From Silurus meridionalis (lineage: Eukaryota > Chordata > Actinopteri > Siluriformes > Siluridae), in NCBI RefSeq assembly GCF_014805685.1, contig NC_060896.1, forward strand, positions 11,430,889-11,494,888: a stretch of 64,000 nucleotides of DNA. The letters run 5' to 3'. The translations under genes were made by a program, and so were the position numbers. Under the pieces are notes generated by a model. That model did not search any database, was not told the DNA's origin, and worked only from the letters and a program-made list of their open reading frames with translations. Every line of letters begins with the position of its first letter. The first letter of the stretch is position 1. Of this stretch, positions 58,442 through 64,000 are shown piece after piece.

Positions 58442-59573
58442 ACACAATGCAACACAGAAATGGATACAAAAAGAGACAAAAATTGTATGCATTAAAAAAT
58501 AAAAAAAACTTGTGTCAGGCACTTTCCCTCTAAGCTGACGGATAAAACCTGTGCCAGGTGAGAGGTTCTTGTATTAATTAGGACACAAAGGCATACCCTG
58601 CCTTAATATAAAACCTGGAGAGAGTGAATGGGGGAAAGCCAGTTTGACTAGGAAAGAAACAGATTAATAAAGCTGGCAAGAGAAAGCAATTCTCCAGCAT
58701 TTGATCTTGTTATCTGTTTTACATTATTTCCCCTGGGTGTGCTGCACCTCGCTGATACACAGCTCTGCACAAATAATCAATTAAGCCTGCAGCCCTTACT
58801 CTCTTTGTGTCACAGCTTCTGCCAGTTAAATAGGGTTTTTTTGCCCCACAAAGTAGCTGAAAAATAGCAATAAATACTGTTGGGTGTATGAGATAAGACT
58901 GTTTCAACATTGAAATATATATGAAAATAAGACAGAACATTCTGGAAAGAAAAGAATAATGGCAAAAATTCTATTTTCATAGTTAAATAATGTTTATTTT
59001 TTGTTAGATAGAAATTCCTGTCTGTTGGTCATAAAAAAACAACATTTTAAAATACAATATGCAAACAGTATCACCAATAATACAATGTATGCTTTAATTA
59101 TGTTTTTTAAGAAAATCTATGCTGTGTAGTAGCTTAAAAAGATGACTAGCAAATAAAATGTAAGTGCTTGTAAAAGAGGTTTTATGTTGTGTTTTCAAAG
59201 ATTGCGCTCTGGATCGATAAATAACAAATAAACAAACAATTAAATAAGTATGTACATAACTCAATATGATACAGTATCTGTATCAAACAAAGTCAAATTC
59301 TCTCATTGTCATGATGCATAGAGGATGTAAAAGTGCTGTTTTGTCTGTTAATTTTAGGCACAACCGAATGGCAATAAATGTGTGAGTAATATAATAGTCA
59401 GTGCTCATATGAGGCTGTTGACTGATCATTTTCAACTGCCTCAGGAAGTGGCTAACAATACTGTTAATTATTAATGATTTAATTATGTTTCACAGCTTTC
59501 TACTGTTAACCCATTAACACCATGAATGTTGAAGCTCAGCTACACTTTATGCATGTGTGCTAGAGGGTGCCTG

Positions 59574-59574
<1 letters not shown>

Positions 59575-59636
<62 letters not shown>
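59575..59636. repeat. (TG)n microsatellite
   Basis: About 31 TG units. Confidence 0.92.
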
Positions 59637-59637
<1 letters not shown>

Positions 59638-60329
59638 GGAGGGGGATAGTTTAACGTAAGGTATTACAGAATGCTCCGTGAGTATTCAACAAATTCTTAG
59701 ACTGTAATGTTAAAAAATGTTCAAATGCAATGTTCCACATCATTCATTTATTATGATTCAACTAAAATTTAGTTTTTAGATCCTTTTACTAATGTCAAGC
59801 TTTACATTATCATATTTAACTTTCATTTACCTTTAATTATTTGAATACACAAATCTACAGTTAATAATCAAGCTCAATCAATAATACTGAAATTAATTAA
59901 TTAATAATTGTATATTTTATTTATTGTAAATACTGTAAACACTAGATAAATTTAATTATAATCCAGATATTTATCTTTCTAAGATCTGTAAAGCATCTGC
60001 TGTAGTGTAGAGAAGTCTTTTTTTTTTAGCTACATGCTAAATAGAACATTGTGCACACAAAAGTCCCAGTTAGACAAAAAAATAACATTATGGACATTTT
60101 TAAGTCAAAAAAGCTAAAGCTACAAATGTCGAAGGAATGTGTAGGAACCTTTTTACCACAATCCTCATTATCTTAACTTTTTAAATGTCACCGAAATAGT
60201 AGAAATACAATACAGTAATATGTCAATTAGTATTGATTACCTGCATGAATAATTACATCAATAGAAAGTGTTAATAAGAACAATAAATCAAGATAAATCC
60301 AGGAAGAAAAAAATTCAGTTCACCACATG

Positions 60330-60332
<3 letters not shown>

Positions 60333-60393
<61 letters not shown>
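60333..60393. repeat. (TG)n microsatellite
   Basis: About 30 TG units. Confidence 0.92.
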
Positions 60394-60395
<2 letters not shown>

Positions 60396-60560
60396 GTTTA
60401 AAGGCACTGACAGTGTATCTCCTGGGTTTATGAGTTTTATTCATTGTCATATTTTCAGGCACAAGAATCCTCAATAGATTCTCAGGAGAAATACGCTCAG
60501 CTCGAGCCGAGTGCCTCACATATGTAAACATTCACACATATGTAAACATTGTCAGCTCTT

Positions 60561-60644
<84 letters not shown>

Positions 60645-60650
60645 TGTGTC
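60561..60650. repeat. (CT)n(GT)n compound microsatellite
   Basis: About 17 CT units joined directly to about 27 GT units. Just upstream, 'cacatatgtaaacatt' occurs twice in tandem (about 60,516-60,550). Confidence 0.92.
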
Positions 60651-61894
60651 TACTGTCTAATCTAGAGAATTGTGTCAGTGCTCCTGCCCACTCTTTTACT
60701 GCCAGAGACTTGAGCAGCAGCAGCATGAACTGCAAACACATTCACTTGTGCTTTATTATGTGTATTCAAAGCATGATCTCATAACCACGGGCACAGAGCA
60801 CAAAGAAATCCAATTCAGGTAAAAGGTATGAATTTGATCAAGCCATAATTGGCTCCTGCACAGCGGAAAGTGACAACTCTTGAATAAAGTCAAATGTATC
60901 TAGTTTTTCCTATTATACGATTTCAATAAACCAAATATTATTATTAAACCCTAATGCCATTTATACTCACATTGAGCTTGAAAAAATCTTGTTTTATTAT
61001 GTTCCTCATTTAAAGCATTGATTTCTATAAGGAAGCACAAAATACAGTATCTGCCCAAAGAATAAGATATCCAAAGGCTTACGTTGAAATGTCCACAAAT
61101 AGGTTTAAATATCTTTTATTTGGTTTATCTTATTAGAAATATTTTTACCTGCTAATGTTTTTTTTTGTAGCATGAACATTTTCAGTTTAAGCTTTTTGCT
61201 GTGTGTACCACAACTACAGAATCTTTCTCTTAAAGTTTTCAAAACTAGGTGGTTTGCCTTCATTTTGATGTAACAGTAAATAAGTGAATACTGAAAATCT
61301 GCTCTGTCATCTTTATATATTTTTGTTAATCTCTCCAAATTACTTCAGTGTATAGAACTTTTACCTTGATGTTTCAATACTTTTAGAGAACACTATATGT
61401 GCCACCTTTTCATAAATGCTTGTTCCAATTGCTACTGCATGGATAAAGCATTGTGGGAAGGGTATAAAAACACTGAAATTCTCTTATAAAGTAATCTTTT
61501 TGAGGAGTCACAGATGAAAACAGTCTGATGAAATCTGAATGAAATGTGTCTTCAATTTTGAAATGAACAATCAGGCTACACAAGACTGTTGTTATTACAT
61601 TTAAGAATAAATGGAAGGGAATGGCAATGCTACTGTAATAAACTTACAGTAACTGGCCTGTTTCTTTAAATGATTGCTATTTTAATGAGTGCCCTTTGAC
61701 CTGATGTAACTACGTAGCACTTAGGCTTGTGATGGGGTAAAAAAAAAAAATATATGCTCTTAACACACAATTAAGAGCTGTTATTTAGGAGGCATTATCT
61801 CTTCATCTGGTTTGTATTGAGACAGTGGATTTAAGAGTATAATTATAGTGTTGCAGTGATTTGTCTCATCTTTCATTAGCCTGCACATTTTCAC

Positions 61895-61909
61895 AAACAC
61901 ACACATACA

Positions 61910-61981
<72 letters not shown>
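61895..61981. repeat. (AC)n microsatellite
   Basis: About 43 AC units, with two ATAC interruptions near the left edge. Confidence 0.92.
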
Positions 61982-61985
<4 letters not shown>

Positions 61986-62196
61986 CTGATCAGACATAAT
62001 GTTAAAACCTTCAGCCTAATATTGTGCAGATCTTTCAAAACAGTTCTAATTTGTTGGAGCATGGGCTTCTCTAAAGGTGTGTTGTGTTACCTTCCACTAA
62101 GATATACTGTAAGCATCAGATATTTTAAGACATACAAAATGCACACTTGATAAATGTAAAATAATTACACAATAGCTCACCGATGTTTGTCTAACG

Positions 62197-62425
62197 CAGT
62201 GATCCCCAACCCCTGGGCAATTGGTACCGCCCCGCACAGAAAGAATACATAACAATAACATTATTTCCATTTAATTTATTATCTGATTCTGAACGATATT
62301 GTAGTTCCGGATTCTCTCCACCACATCTGTCCATGACTCACTCTTGATGCATGTCATGATGCTTGCCTCGGTCACATGTCTTACCTACATCCGCTACCTT
62401 CTTAAAGGGGTGCTCCAGCCGGTAA
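62197..62425 (+). mobile_element. hAT-like DNA transposon 5' end fragment
   Basis: It begins CAGTGATCCCCAACCCCTGG, close to the common hAT terminal repeat CAGNGGTCCCCAACC. It continues 'ttggtaccgccccgcacaga' and 'ttatctgattctgaacgata', as in fish non-autonomous hAT copies. The 3' end is not identified. Confidence 0.65.
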
Positions 62426-63059
62426 CCCATTATACATTACAGCTAAATTGAAACCCCCAAGCCAGCAGAACGAACAAAAAACAACACAGTGGATTTACAT
62501 TTATTATTATATTTAGAAAATACCAGTTTTCAGCCATGAGAATACCATTGGCATGGACTTGGTTTGCAAGAAAGCTTAGATAAGTAATACATTTCAAAAG
62601 TAACATCCAACTGAATGACAGGACCCAACATTTCCCACGAAAACATTGTCCACTGTGTCTTTCCATGTTCCATTCTGGTGCAATCCCCTTCCCAGGTAAG
62701 CAACACACATGCGCTTGGCCGTCCAAATGATTAAAAGGAAATGTGATTTTTTAAAACAGGCTGCATTTTTTCATTTCTTATTTCTAATGTGGCCTATTGT
62801 ATGTGGTAGACAGGGGTCAGAATGGCACTTTAACCAGTTTCAGTCTACCAGTCAGAGGTAAAGTTCTCTTACATGGGAGACTCTTTGGGATAAAAAGATG
62901 CCTTTTTCTTGTCAATTTAGAGAGGGAATCCAAAATTACTTCATAGTTATAAACTCCACTCTGTAATAAAACTTAATAATGTGTTTATCAAAAAAAATAT
63001 GGCTATGGTATGACAAACCACTGTATGTCATGTTATATTAGAAAATGATCAACTGTAAC

Positions 63060-64000
63060 TTGAACCCAGCCATTAGGGTTGCACAAGCCAGTGCACTCTT
63101 AGTGCCAGTCCCAAGCTGGGGAAAGTTGCGTTAGGAAGGGCATCCAGCGTAAAACATGTACCAAATCAAATACACGGATCACGAAAGAGAAATTCATACC
63201 GGATCGGTCGAGGCCCGGGTTAACAACGACTGCCACAGGTATCGTTAGCCAACAGGGTACCGGTGGAAATTGGGCTACTGTTGGCTGAAGGAGGAGAAGG
63301 AGAGGAGGAAGACCACTACAGAGACGACAGGAAAAGGAGACGTGTAGGAGGGTGGAGCTTGCTGTTGGTGCTTTAATGTTGCTACTATTACAGGTAAAGG
63401 GAGAGAGTCAGCTGATATGATGGAGACGAGATGTTGTGTGTGTTCAGGAGACCAAGTGAAAAGGGAGTAAGGCCAAGAACATTGGAGGTGGGTTTAAACT
63501 GTTCTATCATGGTGTGGATGGAAAGAGAAATGGTGTAGGGGTGAATTTAAAGAAAGAGTTTAGTAAGAATGTAGTGGAAGTCAAGAGAGTTTCTGATAGG
63601 GTGATTATACGTGATGCTGGAAGTTTAAGGCGTGATGATAAATGTCATCAGTGCTTATGCTCCACAAGTGGGTTGTGAGATGGAGGAGTAGGAAAAATTA
63701 ATGAATAGTTAAATGAAGTAGTAGAAGGTGTACCTAGGAATGAATGACTGGTGATTGGGGCAGATTTAAATGGGCATGTAGGTGAAAGGAACAAAGCTGA
63801 TGAGGAGGTGATAGGTAAATATGGCTTTAAGGAGAGGAATGTGGAAGGGCAGATGGTGGTAGATTTTGCTAAAATGATGGAAATGGCAGTGGTGAACACT
63901 TATTTTAAGAAGAAGGAGGGTCATAGGGTGACATATAAGAGTGGAGCAAGGTGCACACAGGTGGACTATGTTCTATGTAGGAAATGCAACCTGAAGGAGA
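63060..64000 (+). mobile_element. RTE-like LINE, 5' part, continues beyond the window
   Basis: The 5' portion (63,062-63,190) matches the body of the tRNA-Glu SINE in this window. It is followed by a leader containing 'gggttaacaacgactgccac' and by the endonuclease region. The RT would lie beyond 64,000. Assignment to the RTE group rests on the style of the endonuclease (often annotated in fish as craniofacial development protein 2-like). Confidence 0.75.
63390..64000 (+). pseudogene. RTE-like AP-endonuclease ORF, frame-broken and partial
   Basis: Recognisable pieces are FYHGVDGKRNGVGVNLKK (about 63,510), a frameshift, then ISAYAPQVGCEMEE and stops, then LVIGADLNGHVGERNKADEE, VIGKYGFKERNVEGQMVVDF, AKMMEMAVVNTYFKKKEGHR and CTQVDYVLCRKCNLKE. 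GADLNGHVG is the Asp-x-Asn catalytic block, and Y-x-S-G-x-x-x-x-Q-x-D-Y is the later substrate and metal-binding block. The nick activity would serve target-primed reverse transcription. At least two frameshifts and three stops show that it is dead. Confidence 0.8.

Larger units (their letters stand above)
53490..62190. other. Upstream of the MGAT4C coding region, no further exon recognised
   Basis: Non-coding 5' UTR exons of MGAT4C should lie here or beyond the window, but cannot be called by reading. The stretch is AT-rich with several microsatellites (listed). The segment at 58,510-58,900 has mixed composition, homeodomain-like ATTA cores and no repeats, so it is a conserved-element candidate. 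An A/G-rich tract lies at 55,185-55,225. No open frame carries a domain I recognise. Confidence 0.5.

Noticed and set aside
1..64000. A previously undescribed defence, toxin or biosynthetic system
   Set aside because: The content is ordinary vertebrate genes, spacer DNA and known transposon types; nothing supports a new multi-gene system.

Overview
This window looks like nuclear DNA of a teleost fish, possibly an ostariophysan or catfish-like species. Evidence is spliced vertebrate genes, AT-rich spacers, many long dinucleotide repeats and typical fish transposons (Tc1, mariner, DIRS, tRNA-derived SINEs, RTE- and CR1/L2-type LINEs). Three protein-coding genes are supported, in the order RASSF9 (minus) - NTS (plus) - MGAT4C (minus). 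To my knowledge this is the order on human chromosome 12q21, which supports each assignment.

Layout. 1-5.6 kb: AT-rich spacer, the 3' side of RASSF9. 5.6-14.3 kb: RASSF9, a 1,267-base main coding exon and, across a 7.3 kb intron, a 47-base first coding exon; they join in phase to 437 residues. 14.3-16.7 kb: divergent promoter region between RASSF9 and NTS, with a Tc1 fragment and NTS control sites. 16.7-20.0 kb: NTS, four coding exons, 157 residues, releasing a neuromedin N-like KSPYIL and the neurotensin QLHSKKARRPYIL. 20-46.5 kb: a long gene-poor interval with DIRS copy A (27.5-29.7 kb), a shattered LINE containing nested elements (29.7-34.1 kb), and DIRS copy B inserted in a Tc1 remnant (39.3-44.3 kb). 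46.5-53.5 kb: MGAT4C, three coding exons, 477 residues, with a 1.5 kb Tc1 element in its first coding intron. 53.5-63 kb: spacer or 5' non-coding part of MGAT4C with microsatellites and a hAT-like fragment. 63.06-64 kb: the 5' part of an RTE-like LINE that runs off the window.

The three genes do not form a pathway. RASSF9 is a Ras-association/coiled-coil adaptor, NTS a secreted gut-brain neuropeptide precursor, and MGAT4C a Golgi GT54-family glycosyltransferase. Their linkage is ancestral synteny.

I found no convincing new biological system. The most interesting points are the NTS peptide variants, the NTS promoter and its CT-repeat splice tract, the DIRS pair with visible inverted-repeat architecture, the nested insertions, and a SINE family whose body matches the 5' part of an RTE-like LINE. 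No search or alignment program was run; family names rest on recognised motifs and recalled repeat sequences.
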